Assembly (NCBI RefSeq): GCF_000282975.1 | Contig: NZ_ALJC01000018.1 | Location: 1-64,000 of the forward strand | Reading direction: 5' to 3' | Origin: Pseudomonas psychrophila HA-4 | Lineage (GTDB): Bacteria > Pseudomonadota > Gammaproteobacteria > Pseudomonadales > Pseudomonadaceae | DNA length: 64,000 bases | In this document: one piece after another, positions 26,222 to 36,174 of the stretch | Position numbering within the stretch: the first letter of the stretch is position 1 | Layout: every line of letters begins with the position of its first letter | Position numbers and translations under genes: made by a program | Notes under the pieces: model-generated | What the model was told of the DNA's origin: nothing | Database searches by the model: none | Seen by the model: the letters and a program-made list of their open reading frames with translations, nothing else

Positions 26222-27424
26222 ATGGCCACTGTGCAAACACCGAATGAAGCGCAACACGATCAAGATGCTGCAAGCCAGCGTAAACGCAAGTTCTGGCTGG
26301 GTGGGTTGGCTCTCTTGGTTATTTTGGTTGGCCTAGGTATCTGGGGCTGGCATGAAATGTATGGCCGTTGGAGCGAAAGCACTGACGACGCCTATGTAAA
26401 TGGCAATGTGGTTGAAATCACGCCGCTGGTCACGGGTACGGTGGTGAGCATCGGTGCAGATGATGGCGATCTGGTTCATGAGGGGCAGGTGCTGCTCAAT
26501 TTCGACCCGAGTGATTCGTTGGTGGGCTTGCAGAGCGCCGAGGCTAATCTGGCACGGACGGTGCGTCAGGTTCGCGGTTTGTTCAGCAATGTGAGCGGGA
26601 CCAAGGCACAGGTGGCGGCACAAAAAATCGCTGTGCAAAAAGCCCAAGACAACTACAATCGCCGGAAAAATCTGGCCGCGGGCGGGGCAATTTCTCAAGA
26701 AGAGCTGTCCCATGCGCGGGATGACCTAGCGTCAGCGCAAAGTGCCTTGCGTAACAACGAGCAACAACTGGATACCACCAGCGCGCTGGTCGACAACACG
26801 GCCGTTGCTAACCACCCGGATGTACTGGCGGCCGCTGCGCAGGTTCGCCAGGCCTATCTGGAACACGCCCGTACCACGCTGATTGCACCGGTTACCGGTT
26901 ACGTGGCCAAGCGGACCGTGCAGTTGGGGCAGCGTGTTCAGCCGGGCACTGCGCTGATGGCGGTCATCCCGCTTAATCAACTGTGGATTGATGCCAACTT
27001 CAAGGAAACCCAGCTTCACAAGATGCGCATCGGTCAGCCGGTGGACATTGAGTCGGACATCTATGGCAGCAGCGTGAAGTACAGCGGCACCGTCGACAGC
27101 ATTGGTGCGGGCACAGGGAGCGCGTTTGCCCTGTTGCCAGCGCAAAATGCCACCGGCAATTGGATCAAGATCGTGCAGCGCGTGCCGGTTCGCATTCATA
27201 TCAATGCGGATGAATTGGCGACACACCCACTGCGTGTAGGGTTGTCGACCACCGTTGAAGTCAATCTGCATGACCAGAGTGGCCCGGTTTTGGCGCAACA
27301 GCCGCCGCAAAAAGCGATGTTCACCACCAATGTCTATGAGCAGCAGTTGGCTGAAGCTGAATCCCTGATTACGCGTTTGATCAACAGCAACAGCGCTGTC
27401 ACGGGCGCCGCTGCGCAACGCTGA
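26222..27424 (+). CDS. emrA: EmrA-like membrane fusion protein (HlyD family)
   Basis: The periplasmic adaptor of the tripartite pump, 400 residues. It has a short cytoplasmic tail, one TM helix (about 23-43: FWLGGLALLVILVGLGIWGW), the biotinyl-lipoyl half motif STDDAYVNGNVVEITPLVTG, a long alpha-hairpin (about 100-190), the second lipoyl half (TLIAPVTGYVAKRTVQLGQ) and a beta-barrel end. It bridges EmrB and the outer-membrane channel. It follows the OMF gene by 15 bases. Confidence 0.93.
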   Translation: MATVQTPNEAQHDQDAASQRKRKFWLGGLALLVILVGLGIWGWHEMYGRWSESTDDAYVNGNVVEITPLVTGTVVSIGADDGDLVHEGQVLLNFDPSDSLVGLQSAEANLARTVRQVRGLFSNVSGTKAQVAAQKIAVQKAQDNYNRRKNLAAGGAISQEELSHARDDLASAQSALRNNEQQLDTTSALVDNTAVANHPDVLAAAAQVRQAYLEHARTTLIAPVTGYVAKRTVQLGQRVQPGTALMAVIPLNQLWIDANFKETQLHKMRIGQPVDIESDIYGSSVKYSGTVDSIGAGTGSAFALLPAQNATGNWIKIVQRVPVRIHINADELATHPLRVGLSTTVEVNLHDQSGPVLAQQPPQKAMFTTNVYEQQLAEAESLITRLINSNSAVTGAAAQR

Positions 27425-27487
27425 TCCGCCAATCCATAAGCCCTGCTGCACTGGCGGGGCTGCACTCCCGGTTTTAAAGGATTTGCG

Positions 27488-29017
27488 ATGAGCACAAACG
27501 CGTCTTTTACCCCGCCCAGCTTACTGTTCGCCACCATTGGCTTGTCGCTGGCGACCTTTATGCAGGTGCTCGACACCACCATCGCCAACGTTGCACTGCC
27601 TACTATCTCCGGTAACTTGGGGGTGAGTTCGGAGCAGGGCACGTGGGTAATTACCTCTTTTGCGGTAAGTAATGCGATTGCCTTGCCATTGACCGGCTGG
27701 TTGAGCCGGCGCTTTGGTGAAGTGAAGCTGTTTCTGTGGGCCACGATTCTGTTTGTGCTGGCTTCATTTCTGTGCGGTATTTCGACCTCGATGCCTGAGT
27801 TGGTGGGCTTTCGGGTGCTGCAAGGGCTGGTAGCCGGGCCGCTGTATCCTATGACCCAAACCTTGCTGATTGCGGTGTATCCCCCTGCAAAACGGGGGAT
27901 GGCACTGGCATTGCTGGCGATGGTCACGGTGGTCGCGCCTATTGCCGGGCCAATTTTGGGGGGCTGGATCACCGACAGTTACAGTTGGCCGTGGATCTTC
28001 TTTATTAACATCCCGATCGGCATTTTTGCGGTGATGGTGGTTCGCCAGCAACTCAAGGCGCGGCCGGTGGTGATAACCCGTCAGCCGATGGACTATGTAG
28101 GGCTTATTACCCTGATCATTGGTGTCGGCGCGCTACAAATTGTGCTCGACAAGGGCAATGACCTGGACTGGTTTGAGTCCAGCTTCATCTTGATGGGCAC
28201 GGCGTTGTCTGTGGTGGCGTTGGCGGCATTCATCATTTGGGAAATGACTGACAAACACCCGATTGTGAACCTGCGTCTGTTTGCCCATCGCAACTTTCGT
28301 ATTGGCACCATCGTGCTGGTGTTTGGTTATGCCGGTTTCTTTGGTATCAACCTAATCTTGCCGCAATGGTTGCAAACCCAAATGGGCTATACGGCCACGT
28401 GGGCGGGTTTGGCGGTAGCGCCTATTGGTATTTTGCCGGTGTTGATGTCGCCTTTTGTAGGCAAGTACGCGCACAAATTTGACTTGCGCTTACTGGCCGG
28501 ACTGGCCTTTTTGGCGATCGGTTTGAGTTGCTTTATGCGCGCAGACTTCACTAATGAGGTGGACTTCCAGCACGTTGCCTTGGTGCAACTGTTTATGGGG
28601 ATCGGTGTGGCGCTATTCTTTATGCCGACCTTGAGCATTCTGATGTCGGATTTGCCGCCGCATCAAATCGCCGACGGTGCTGGCTTGGCCACGTTCTTGC
28701 GGACATTGGGTGGTAGTTTTGCGGCATCCCTGACAACCTGGATATGGATTCGTCGGGCGGATCAGCATCATGCCTACATGAGTGAAAGCATAAGTACCTA
28801 CGATCCGATCACTCGGCATGCACTGGATAATCTGGGTGGGGCGAGCACTCAAGCCTATGCCCGGCTCGATCAGGTGCTGACCAGTCAGGCCTACATGCTA
28901 TCGACCGTGGACTACTTCACCCTGATGGGCTGGATGTTTATGGGCTTGATCTTGTTGGTGTGGCTGGCTAAACCACCGTTTGCGGCCAAGCCAGGGCCGG
29001 CGGCGAGCGGGCATTAA
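27488..29017 (+). CDS. emrB: EmrB-like drug:H+ antiporter (DHA2 family, 14 TM)
   Basis: The inner-membrane pump of the operon, 509 residues. Hallmarks are the DHA2 TM1 motif LDTTIANVALPTISG, the GWLSRRFGEVKLF loop motif and the antiporter motif C region in TM5 (MVTVVAPIAGPILGGWITD). Length and about 14 hydrophobic segments fit EmrB/FarB rather than DHA1. Such pumps expel hydrophobic acids, uncouplers, fatty acids or antibiotics. The inducer and substrate are unknown but are probably the ligand of the MarR protein. Confidence 0.94.
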   Translation: MSTNASFTPPSLLFATIGLSLATFMQVLDTTIANVALPTISGNLGVSSEQGTWVITSFAVSNAIALPLTGWLSRRFGEVKLFLWATILFVLASFLCGISTSMPELVGFRVLQGLVAGPLYPMTQTLLIAVYPPAKRGMALALLAMVTVVAPIAGPILGGWITDSYSWPWIFFINIPIGIFAVMVVRQQLKARPVVITRQPMDYVGLITLIIGVGALQIVLDKGNDLDWFESSFILMGTALSVVALAAFIIWEMTDKHPIVNLRLFAHRNFRIGTIVLVFGYAGFFGINLILPQWLQTQMGYTATWAGLAVAPIGILPVLMSPFVGKYAHKFDLRLLAGLAFLAIGLSCFMRADFTNEVDFQHVALVQLFMGIGVALFFMPTLSILMSDLPPHQIADGAGLATFLRTLGGSFAASLTTWIWIRRADQHHAYMSESISTYDPITRHALDNLGGASTQAYARLDQVLTSQAYMLSTVDYFTLMGWMFMGLILLVWLAKPPFAAKPGPAASGH

Positions 29018-29038
29018 AGCCTGATCGTATGCAAACCT

Positions 29039-29099
29039 CGCGATCTTTTGATCTTTTAAAAGATCGCGAGCAATCGAGCATCGACCGGCTGCTCCTACA
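29039..29099. repeat. REP-like element between convergent emrB and lpxH
   Basis: GATCTTTTGATCTTTTAAAA runs into GATCGCGAGCAATCGAGCAT and ends GGCTGCTCCTAC, a degenerate REP pair. Confidence 0.6.
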
Positions 29100-29110
29100 G
29101 CGGGCAGTGT

Positions 29111-29866
29111 TTATTGGGTGGCGTTAGGCAGCGCTAGTTGCGGATTGACGAAGTCGAACGCTGCTAGCTGCATGCCTTGCTCATCCACTTGCAGTGCCCA
29201 GCCTTGCTTGTCCCAGTCACCAAGCACGATGCGCTTGGCGGCGTGTTCGCCGATTTGCAGCTTGTGAATCGCCGGGCGGTGGGTGTGGCCATGAATCAGG
29301 GTCTTGACGCCGAAGTGCTCCATGATCCGCGGCACTTCTTCGGGAGTCACATCGACAATGTCATTGGCTTTCATGCGGGTTTGCGCACGGCTTTCGCTGC
29401 GCAGCTTGCGTGCGAGTGTGTGCCGAGTTCTCAGCGGCAAGTGGCGCAAAATCCACAATGTCACCGGGTTACGCAGGTAGCGTCGTAGACGCATGTAGGC
29501 TTCGTCGCGTGTGCACAGGCTATCGCCGTGCATCAGCAACACCGGCTCGCCGTAGAAATCTACAACGCTAGGGTCTTTAAGTAGGGTGCAGCCAGCGGCC
29601 TTGCAAAAGGCCTGGCCCAGCAGGAAATCGCGATTGCCGTGCATCAGAAATACATGGGTGCCGCTGTCACTCAATTCGCGCAGCGCTTCGCAGATGGAGC
29701 GCTGGTAGGGCGTCATTGCATCGTCGCCAATCCAGGCTTCAAAAAAATCGCCCAAAATGTACAGCGCCTGTGCCGAGCGCGCCCGCCCGGACAGGAAATC
29801 CAGAAACGCCCGGGTTATATCCGGGCGCTCCTCTTCCAGATGCAAATCTGAAATCAGCAATATCAC
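29111..29866 (-). CDS. lpxH: UDP-2,3-diacylglucosamine diphosphatase LpxH
   Basis: A metallophosphoesterase hydrolysing UDP-2,3-diacylglucosamine to lipid X and UMP, the fourth step of lipid A synthesis at the inner membrane. The metal ligands are in DLHL (Asp7, His9), [12 protein letters not shown] (Asp40), HGNRD (Asn78) and HGHTH. It uses a GTG start at 29866 that overlaps the stop of ppiB (GTGA), so translation is coupled. Length is 251 residues; E. coli has 240. Confidence 0.95.
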   Translation of the reverse strand: MILLISDLHLEEERPDITRAFLDFLSGRARSAQALYILGDFFEAWIGDDAMTPYQRSICEALRELSDSGTHVFLMHGNRDFLLGQAFCKAAGCTLLKDPSVVDFYGEPVLLMHGDSLCTRDEAYMRLRRYLRNPVTLWILRHLPLRTRHTLARKLRSESRAQTRMKANDIVDVTPEEVPRIMEHFGVKTLIHGHTHRPAIHKLQIGEHAAKRIVLGDWDKQGWALQVDEQGMQLAAFDFVNPQLALPNATQ

Positions 29867-30366
29867 TCAGTGATCTCTGCTTTCTCGATGATCACGTCGT
29901 CTGCTGGTACATCTTGGTGACCGGCTTTGGATGTAGTCGATACGCCCTTGATCTTGTCGACAATGTCTTGGCCTTCGGTCACTTTGCCGAATACGGCGTA
30001 GCCCCAGCCCTGAACGTTTTTACCGCTGTGGTTCAGGAAGCTGTTGTCAGCCACGTTGATGAAGAATTGAGCAGAAGCCGAATGCGGCTCCATGGTGCGG
30101 GCCATGGCAACGGTGTATTTGTCGTTCGACAGGCCGTTGTCAGCCTCGTTCTGGATGCTTGGACGCTTGTCTTTCTTTTCTTTCATGCCAGGTTCAAAAC
30201 CACCGCCCTGAATCATGAAGTTGCCGATGACACGGTGGAAAACGGTGTTTTCGTAGTGACCGGCTTTTACGTATTCGATGAAGTTGGCGACAGTGATCGG
30301 CGCCTTTTCAGCGTTCAGCTCAATCACGATGTCGCCGTGGTTGGTGGTCAGTTTTACTTTTGACAT
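29863..30366 (-). CDS. ppiB: Cytoplasmic peptidyl-prolyl isomerase B (cyclophilin)
   Basis: A compact cyclophilin of 167 residues without a signal peptide. Catalytic-core motifs are visible: [18 protein letters not shown] and the [20 protein letters not shown] block. It accelerates proline cis-trans isomerisation during folding. It is the first gene of a ppiB-lpxH unit and divergent from glnS, with 276 bases of non-coding promoter region between them in which I can define no clear promoter. Confidence 0.95.
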   Translation of the reverse strand: MSKVKLTTNHGDIVIELNAEKAPITVANFIEYVKAGHYENTVFHRVIGNFMIQGGGFEPGMKEKKDKRPSIQNEADNGLSNDKYTVAMARTMEPHSASAQFFINVADNSFLNHSGKNVQGWGYAVFGKVTEGQDIVDKIKGVSTTSKAGHQDVPADDVIIEKAEITE

Positions 30367-30642
30367 GGTCGTTATCGCTCTATCAGAGAATTCGTTGGGC
30401 TTGGGAGATGCGTATTACACCTTGCGCCCCAGGCGGGCTGGGTAGATACAGCCGCGGGGCGGAGTTTAGCGTGCCTGCACCGCATTTCGATGGTGTTTTT
30501 GCGATATGGGGACTAAAAGCTAGCATTTCAAATGCGTTGATTGATCACCTGCTCTGTCAGTGGCTTGACGGCATCGGCTATGATAGGCGCTTTGATTTAG
30601 TCGGCCGCTTCAGGCCGCGCATCCGTTACGTTCAAGGATCCT

Positions 30643-32340
30643 ATGAGCAAGCCCACTGTCGACCCCACTCTGAATCCAAAGGCTGGTCCAGCTGTACCGG
30701 CCAATTTTCTGCGCCCTATCGTGCAGGCGGACCTTGAATCGGGTAAATGCAAACAGATCGTGACCCGCTTTCCGCCTGAGCCAAACGGCTACCTGCATAT
30801 CGGCCACGCCAAGTCTATTTGCGTGAACTTTGGGCTGGCAGAAGAATTTGGCGGCGTAACGCACCTGCGTTTTGACGACACTAACCCGGCCAAAGAAGAC
30901 CAGGAATACATCGACGCGATCGAAAGCGACGTGAAATGGCTGGGCTTTGAATGGTCTGGTGAAGTGCGCTATGCGTCGCAGTACTTCGATCAACTGCATG
31001 ACTGGGCGGTCTATCTGATCAAGGAAGGCAAGGCCTATGTCTGCGACCTGACACCAGAGCAGGCCAAGGAGTACCGCGGCAACCTGACCGAGCCAGGTAA
31101 GAACAGCCCGTTCCGCGATCGCAGTGTTGAAGAAAACCTGGATCTGTTTGCGCGCATGAAGGCGGGCGAGTTCGAAGATGGCAAGCGCGTGCTGCGTGCC
31201 AAGATCGACATGTCTTCGCCGAACATGAACCTGCGTGACCCGATCATGTACCGCATTCGTCATGCACATCACCACCAGACCGGTGATAAGTGGTGCATCT
31301 ACCCGAACTATGACTTCACCCATGGTCAGTCGGATGCCATCGAAGGCATTACCCATTCGATCTGCACCCTGGAGTTCGAAGGCCATCGTCCCCTGTATGA
31401 GTGGTTCCTCGACAGCCTGCCGGTACTGAGCAAGCCACGTCAGTACGAGTTCTCGCGCCTGAACCTCAACTACACCATTACCAGCAAGCGCAAGCTCAAA
31501 CTGTTGGTGGATGAAAAACATGTGAATGGCTGGGATGACCCGCGCATGTCGACCCTGTCGGGTTTCCGTCGTCGCGGTTATACGCCTAAATCGATTCGCA
31601 ACTTCTGCGACATGGTGGGTACCAACCGTTCAGACGGCGTAGTGGACTTCGGCATGCTGGAGTTCAGCATTCGTGACGACCTGGACCACAGCGCTCCGCG
31701 TGCGATGTGCGTGCTGCGTCCGTTGAAGGTGATCATCACCAACTATCCGGAAGACAAAGTCGAGAACCTTGAGCTGCCTTGCCATCCTAAAGAAGACATG
31801 GGTGTTCGAGTGCTGCCATTTGCGCGCGAGATTTACATCGATCGTGACGACTTCATGGAAGAGCCGCCTAAGGGTTACAAGCGCCTTGAGCCTGCGGGTG
31901 AAGTGCGTCTGCGCGGCAGTTACGTAATCCGCGCTGATGAAGCGATTAAAGATGCCGATGGCAACATCGTTGAGCTGCACTGCTCGTACGACCCTGAAAC
32001 CCTGGGCAAAAACCCGGAAGGCCGCAAGGTTAAAGGGGTTGTGCACTGGGTGCCGGCGGCTGCCAGCGTCGAGTGTGAAGTTCGTTTGTATGACCGTCTG
32101 TTCCGTTCGCCGAATCCTGAAAAGGCAGAGGATGGCGCAGGCTTCCTGGAAAACATTAACCCTGACTCGCTGCAAGTTCTTACGGGTTGTCGTGCTGAGC
32201 CTTCGTTGGGCAATGCGCAACCGGAAGACCGTTTCCAGTTTGAGCGCGAAGGTTACTTCTGCGCGGATGTCAAGGACTCGAAACCCGGCCAGCCGGTATT
32301 TAACCGTACCGTGACCCTGCGTGACTCGTGGGGCCAGTGA
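30643..32340 (+). CDS. glnS: Glutaminyl-tRNA synthetase
   Basis: A class I aminoacyl-tRNA synthetase of 565 residues. The ATP-binding HIGH motif is in [15 protein letters not shown], and the KMSKS-equivalent is [11 protein letters not shown], followed by the GlnRS-specific [14 protein letters not shown]. The C-terminal beta-barrel anticodon domain runs from about residue 345. [13 protein letters not shown] near the N-terminus is a GlnRS/GluRS signature. It lies 21 bases upstream of cysS. Confidence 0.97.
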   Translation: MSKPTVDPTLNPKAGPAVPANFLRPIVQADLESGKCKQIVTRFPPEPNGYLHIGHAKSICVNFGLAEEFGGVTHLRFDDTNPAKEDQEYIDAIESDVKWLGFEWSGEVRYASQYFDQLHDWAVYLIKEGKAYVCDLTPEQAKEYRGNLTEPGKNSPFRDRSVEENLDLFARMKAGEFEDGKRVLRAKIDMSSPNMNLRDPIMYRIRHAHHHQTGDKWCIYPNYDFTHGQSDAIEGITHSICTLEFEGHRPLYEWFLDSLPVLSKPRQYEFSRLNLNYTITSKRKLKLLVDEKHVNGWDDPRMSTLSGFRRRGYTPKSIRNFCDMVGTNRSDGVVDFGMLEFSIRDDLDHSAPRAMCVLRPLKVIITNYPEDKVENLELPCHPKEDMGVRVLPFAREIYIDRDDFMEEPPKGYKRLEPAGEVRLRGSYVIRADEAIKDADGNIVELHCSYDPETLGKNPEGRKVKGVVHWVPAAASVECEVRLYDRLFRSPNPEKAEDGAGFLENINPDSLQVLTGCRAEPSLGNAQPEDRFQFEREGYFCADVKDSKPGQPVFNRTVTLRDSWGQ

Positions 32341-32361
32341 TCAAGTTTTAAGGAAGAACTC

Positions 32362-33744
32362 GTGCTAACGATCTACAACACGCTCACCAAGAGCAAAGAA
32401 GTTTTCAAGCCTCTGGATGGCAACAAGGTACGCATGTATGTGTGCGGCATGACTGTGTACGACTACTGCCACTTGGGCCACGGTCGCAGCATGGTTGCCT
32501 TCGACCTGGTGACGCGCTGGCTGCGTTTCAGCGGTTACGATTTGACGTATGTGCGCAACATCACTGATATCGACGACAAGATCATCAATCGTGCGAATGA
32601 AAACGGTGAAACGTTTGAAGCGCTGACTGAGCGCATGATCGCCGCGATGCACGAGGATGAAGCGCGACTCAATATCCGCAAGCCGGATATGGAACCGCGT
32701 GCCACCGATCATATCGCTGGTATGCATGCGATGATTCAGACCTTGATCGACAAGGGTTACGCCTACGCACCTGGCAATGGCGACGTGTATTACCGCGTTG
32801 CCAAGTTTATGGGCTACGGCAAGTTGTCGCGTAAGAAGATCGAAGACCTGCGTATCGGGGCCCGCATCGAAGTTGATGAGGCCAAAGACGATCCGCTGGA
32901 TTTTGTGCTCTGGAAAGGCGTCAAGCCGGGCGAGCCAAGCTGGGAGTCGCCATGGGGGGCAGGTCGTCCGGGCTGGCACATTGAGTGCTCGGTAATGTCG
33001 ACGTGCTGCCTGGGTGAGACGTTCGATATTCATGGCGGCGGCAGCGATCTTGAGTTTCCGCACCATGAAAACGAAATCGCCCAAAGCGAGGCGGCGACAG
33101 GTAAAATCTACGCCAATGCTTGGATGCACTGCGGGATGATTCGCATCAATGGCGAGAAGATGTCCAAATCCTTGAACAACTTCTTCACCATTCGCGACGT
33201 CCTGGAGAAATATCATCCAGAAGTGGTGCGTTACCTGTTGGTTTCCAGTCATTACCGGAGCTCGATCAACTACTCCGAAGACAATCTCAAGGACGCAAAA
33301 GCGGCACTTGAGCGGTTCTATCACGCACTGAAAGGTTTGCCAAAAGTGACGCCGGCTGGTGGTGAGGCGTTTGTAGAACGCTTCACTCAAGTGATGAACG
33401 ATGACTTCGGTACGCCTGAAGCCTGTGCGGTGCTGTTCGAGATGGTTCGCGAGATTAACCGCTTGCGTGAAACCGATGTGCAGGCGGCAGCGAGTTTGGC
33501 GGCGCGCCTTAAAGAGTTGGCGGATGTGCTGGGTGTATTGCAGCTCGAAGCGGATGATTTTTTGCAGGCTGGCGCTGAAGGGCGAGTGGATGCGGCAGAG
33601 GTTGATGCTTTGATTGCGGCTCGTTTGGCCGCACGTGCGGGCAAAGACTGGGCAGAGTCCGATCGTATCCGCGATCAACTTGCGGCAATGGGTGTTGTGC
33701 TGGAAGACGGCAAGGGTGGAACCACCTGGCGCCTGGCTGACTAA
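32362..33744 (+). CDS. cysS: Cysteinyl-tRNA synthetase
   Basis: A class I synthetase of 460 residues with a GTG start at 32362 preceded by AAGGAAG. The zinc and substrate site begins at [18 protein letters not shown] (HIGH variant HLGH). The second zinc part lies in HIECSVMS and [12 protein letters not shown], and KMSKS is in [11 protein letters not shown]. The C-terminal anticodon-binding region is of usual length. With glnS just upstream and no clear terminator between, it is probably cotranscribed. Confidence 0.97.
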   Translation: MLTIYNTLTKSKEVFKPLDGNKVRMYVCGMTVYDYCHLGHGRSMVAFDLVTRWLRFSGYDLTYVRNITDIDDKIINRANENGETFEALTERMIAAMHEDEARLNIRKPDMEPRATDHIAGMHAMIQTLIDKGYAYAPGNGDVYYRVAKFMGYGKLSRKKIEDLRIGARIEVDEAKDDPLDFVLWKGVKPGEPSWESPWGAGRPGWHIECSVMSTCCLGETFDIHGGGSDLEFPHHENEIAQSEAATGKIYANAWMHCGMIRINGEKMSKSLNNFFTIRDVLEKYHPEVVRYLLVSSHYRSSINYSEDNLKDAKAALERFYHALKGLPKVTPAGGEAFVERFTQVMNDDFGTPEACAVLFEMVREINRLRETDVQAAASLAARLKELADVLGVLQLEADDFLQAGAEGRVDAAEVDALIAARLAARAGKDWAESDRIRDQLAAMGVVLEDGKGGTTWRLAD

Positions 33745-33773
33745 GGGTGCGACTACAGGGCTAGCGATATTCC

Positions 33774-33831
33774 CTGTAGGAGTGAGCTTGCTTGCGATCT
33801 TTTGATCTTGATCGCGAGCAAAGCAAGCGGG
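33774..33831. repeat. REP pair after cysS
   Basis: CTGTAGGAGTGAGCTTGCTT followed by GCGATC, and an inverted partner GATCGCGAGCAAAGCAAGCG, lie just before the shared terminator. Confidence 0.7.
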
Positions 33832-33835
33832 CAAT

Positions 33836-33864
33836 AAAAAACGGCACCCTTGGGTGCCGTTTTT
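33836..33864. terminator. Bidirectional terminator between cysS and folD
   Basis: AAAAACGGCACCC and GGGTGCCGTTTTT form a perfect stem of 13 bp around a 2-3 base tip, with A and T tracts on both sides. Confidence 0.92.
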
Positions 33865-33882
33865 GTTGCGAGACGCTAGAGC

Positions 33883-34737
33883 TTAGTCGTGCAATGTTTC
33901 GGCGGCATACAGCGTATTTTCCAGCAAGCAGGCACGCGTCATCGGGCCAACGCCGCCAGGGACTGGCGTGATCCAGCCGGCGCGGGGCAGGGCGGTCTCG
34001 TAAACCACGTCGCCCACCAACTTGCCATCAGCCTGACGGTTAATGCCAACATCGATCACGATGGCGCCTTCCTTGATCCACTCGCCTTTGACCAGACCTG
34101 GTTTGCCTGCAGCTACAACCACCAGATCGGCACGGCCAACGTGGCCAGCCAGGTCCTTGGTGAAGCGGTGGGTAACGGTCACGGTGCAGCCAGCCAGCAG
34201 TAACTCCATGGCCATTGGGCGGCCTACAATGTTGGAGGCGCCGACAATAACGGCGTCCATCCCGTACAGGTCCTGACCTGTGCTTTCTAGCAGGGTCATG
34301 ATGCCTTTGGGGGTGCATGGGCGCAGCAATGGAATGCGTTGCGCCAGGCGGCCAACGTTGTAAGGGTGGAAACCGTCTACGTCTTTGTCAGGGCGGATGC
34401 GCTCTAGCAATTTAGAGGCGTCCAGATGCTCTGGCAGAGGCAGTTGAAGCAGGATGCCGTCGATGTTTGGGTCTTCATTAAGACTGTCGATCAAATCGGT
34501 CAATGCTTGTTGAGTCGTATCGCTAGGCAGGTCATAGGCTTGGGATAAAAAGCCTACCTCTTCGCAGTCTTTACGCTTGTGCGAAACATAAACCTGGGAG
34601 GCAGGATCGCTGCCGACCAGAATCACGGCCAGGCCGGGAGTGCGCAGGCCTTGCTCGTGGCGCTCGGCGACACGTTTGGCAATCTGCTGGCGCAGGCTGG
34701 CGGCGATCGCTTTGCCGTCGATTAGTTGTGCAGTCAT
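33883..34737 (-). CDS. folD: Bifunctional methylenetetrahydrofolate dehydrogenase/cyclohydrolase
   Basis: A cytosolic enzyme interconverting 5,10-methylene- and 10-formyl-tetrahydrofolate with NADP. The 284 residues carry the catalytic [14 protein letters not shown] (Lys in the KxxxxxG region), the QLPLPEHL active-site loop, the NADP-binding [11 protein letters not shown] and the C-terminal [10 protein letters not shown]. It is a single gene converging on cysS and divergent from the tRNA cluster. Confidence 0.96.
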   Translation of the reverse strand: MTAQLIDGKAIAASLRQQIAKRVAERHEQGLRTPGLAVILVGSDPASQVYVSHKRKDCEEVGFLSQAYDLPSDTTQQALTDLIDSLNEDPNIDGILLQLPLPEHLDASKLLERIRPDKDVDGFHPYNVGRLAQRIPLLRPCTPKGIMTLLESTGQDLYGMDAVIVGASNIVGRPMAMELLLAGCTVTVTHRFTKDLAGHVGRADLVVVAAGKPGLVKGEWIKEGAIVIDVGINRQADGKLVGDVVYETALPRAGWITPVPGGVGPMTRACLLENTLYAAETLHD

Positions 34738-34837
34738 TACGCGTGATTAACCATCGTAAAGGGTGGAAAAAGGACGTGCATTCTCGCATGTCAGCGCGTA
34801 GGGGCAAAGGCGCTTGGTCTGCTTATTCCCCTAACTC

Positions 34838-34898
34838 CTTTATATTTCTAAACTTTTTAGAAAAAAGAGTTGACGACTTTCCGGCTCGCCTATAACAT
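34838..34898 (+). promoter_or_regulatory. Promoter with AT-rich UP-like region for the tRNA cluster
   Basis: TTGACG at 34870-34875 is followed after 17 bases by TAACAT (34893-34898; TATAAC at 15 bases is an alternative). The 30 bases upstream (34838-34868) are almost pure A/T, as in UP elements of stable-RNA promoters. It lies 120 bases before tRNA-Arg. Confidence 0.6.
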
Positions 34899-35017
34899 TC
34901 GTCGCACTTGTCGGGCACAGCCTAGCACTGGTTGAGAAGGTAGAGCGAAGTTGTTGTCCAGCTTGGTGATACTGAAAGCAATTAGTTTGTAATCGTCACA
35001 GAGTACAGATTAATAAG

Positions 35018-35094
35018 GCGCCCGTAGCTCAGCTGGATAGAGCATCCGCCTTCTAAGCGGATGGTCGCAGGTTCGAGTCCTGCCGGGTGCGCCA
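35018..35094 (+). tRNA. tRNA-Arg (anticodon TCT)
   Basis: A 77-base cloverleaf with acceptor GCGCCCG/CGGGTGC, anticodon loop CTTCTAA on stem CCGCC/GGCGG-type pairing, T-loop TTCGAGT and encoded CCA. It is the first gene of the cluster. Confidence 0.95.
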
Positions 35095-35135
35095 TTAGGC
35101 AGCTTTGGCACAAGTAAGGCGATACAGGCAATATG

Positions 35136-35211
35136 GTGGGCGTAGCTCAGTTGGTAGAGCACGGGATTGTGACTCCCGTTGTCGAGGGTTCGATCCCCTT
35201 CGTCCACCCCA
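35136..35211 (+). tRNA. tRNA-His (anticodon GTG), copy 1
   Basis: A cloverleaf with anticodon loop ATTGTGA, T-loop TTCGATC and encoded CCA. The base before the acceptor is G, as needed for the extra 5' G of tRNA-His. It is identical to the copy at 35579. Confidence 0.95.
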
Positions 35212-35223
35212 TATTTAGTAAGG

Positions 35224-35250
35224 CGCCAGATTAATGATCTGGCGTCTTTG
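35224..35250 (+). terminator. Hairpin after tRNA-His copy 1
   Basis: CGCCAGAT and ATCTGGCG form an 8-bp stem followed by TCTTT. It may be a weak terminator or a processing signal, since tRNA-Leu follows within 20 bases. Confidence 0.6.
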
Positions 35251-35266
35251 CTTGAAAAGTTTGAAT

Positions 35267-35351
35267 GCGGATGTGGTGGAATTGGTAGACACACTGGATT
35301 TAGGTTCCAGCGCCGAAAGGTGTGAGAGTTCGAGTCTCTCCGTCCGCACCA
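35267..35351 (+). tRNA. tRNA-Leu (anticodon TAG)
   Basis: An 85-base class II tRNA with a long variable arm, acceptor GCGGATG/CGTCCGC, anticodon loop ATTTAGG (TAG), T-loop TTCGAGT and encoded CCA. Confidence 0.95.
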
Positions 35352-35397
35352 AATTAGGTTTCGCAATGCTTCGCTGGTTTTTGCGGAACCGTTGAAG

Positions 35398-35419
35398 AGC
35401 CGCCTTAGGCGGCTTTTTT
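35398..35419 (+). terminator. Intrinsic terminator after tRNA-Leu
   Basis: AGCCGCC-TTA-GGCGGCT followed by a run of six T. The 160 bases from here to tRNA-His copy 2 show no gene. Confidence 0.9.
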
Positions 35420-35578
35420 CATTTTCGGCAGTGCACTTTGTGAGTGCTTTGCTGCAAGTGATTAGTAGGTCGGTCGGTTCGTCGTTAATCCGGTGGAGTG
35501 TGCTGAGGTGCTAATGCCCTACTTGTCCGATCGGCCTTTGGGCTGCTAGGGATTCAGTGGGGTGATACAGGCAATATG

Positions 35579-35654
35579 GTGGGCGTAGCTCAGTTGGTAG
35601 AGCACGGGATTGTGACTCCCGTTGTCGAGGGTTCGATCCCCTTCGTCCACCCCA
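35579..35654 (+). tRNA. tRNA-His (anticodon GTG), copy 2
   Basis: Identical in sequence to copy 1, including 15 bases of upstream flank (GATACAGGCAATATG) and the first bases downstream. It is separated from the first three tRNAs by a terminator. Confidence 0.95.
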
Positions 35655-35661
35655 TATTTAA

Positions 35662-35692
35662 AAAAACGCCAGATTAATAGTCTGGCGTTTTT
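35662..35692. terminator. Terminator after tRNA-His copy 2
   Basis: AAAAACGCCAGA and TCTGGCGTTTTT enclose TTAATAG. It resembles the hairpin after copy 1 but has a better T tract. Confidence 0.9.
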
Positions 35693-36174
35693 GTTTTAAA
35701 AGTTTAGATTGCGGATGCAGTCGAGTGATAGGGCCTGATCTCATCGCCATTGAAATGGTCGCGTGAGCCTTGGTGTCGTTTCGGGGCGCGAAATTTTCCC
35801 GAAACCCAAAAAAGCGCAGTACCTGCAAAGGGATGCGCTTTTTTTTGGTTTGGGCTGTTTTGAATGTGTAGGCGTCGGGCTGCATTGTGTTGCTGGATAA
35901 TGCCTGCGTTTCGTTTTTTCTGCCCTGCAGGCGTGCTTTCAAGCACTTGCTTGCGGCCTGCTTCTATATAGAAGGCTCTGAACTGGAGCCTGCGTGTAAA
36001 GATTCATGTGTTTTCAGGTGGTTAAGCAAATCATTGCTTGCGCTTAATAATGTACCTGCTGTTTCTGTGCGCGATTCCGGTAGGGTGACTTCTTGAGTTT
36101 GACCCACTAGAATGCATGCCCTTGATTATGGGGTCGGAAACGGCCGGCTAATGTCTGTGCAACGAGGAATATCC
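35693..36174. other. Non-coding stretch upstream of tig with a second strong hairpin
   Basis: No convincing gene is seen. CCCAAAAAAGCGCA (35805-35818) and TGCGCTTTTTTTTGG (35834-35848) form an A/T-flanked stem like a bidirectional terminator. It is preceded by TTTCGGGG...CCCGAAA, another hairpin. A small RNA ending at 35846 is possible but unproven. The remaining 320 bases must carry the tig promoter, which I could not define. Confidence 0.4.

Noticed and set aside
32365-33834. Long open frame (489 codons) opposite cysS
   Set aside because: It is antisense to a complete, motif-bearing synthetase; no family resemblance or ribosome site.
35121-35662. tRNA-His repeats as attL/attR of an integrated element
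   Set aside because: Only tRNA-Leu and short non-coding DNA lie between the copies; there is no integrase or cargo, and the repeat covers the whole tRNA rather than its 3' end.
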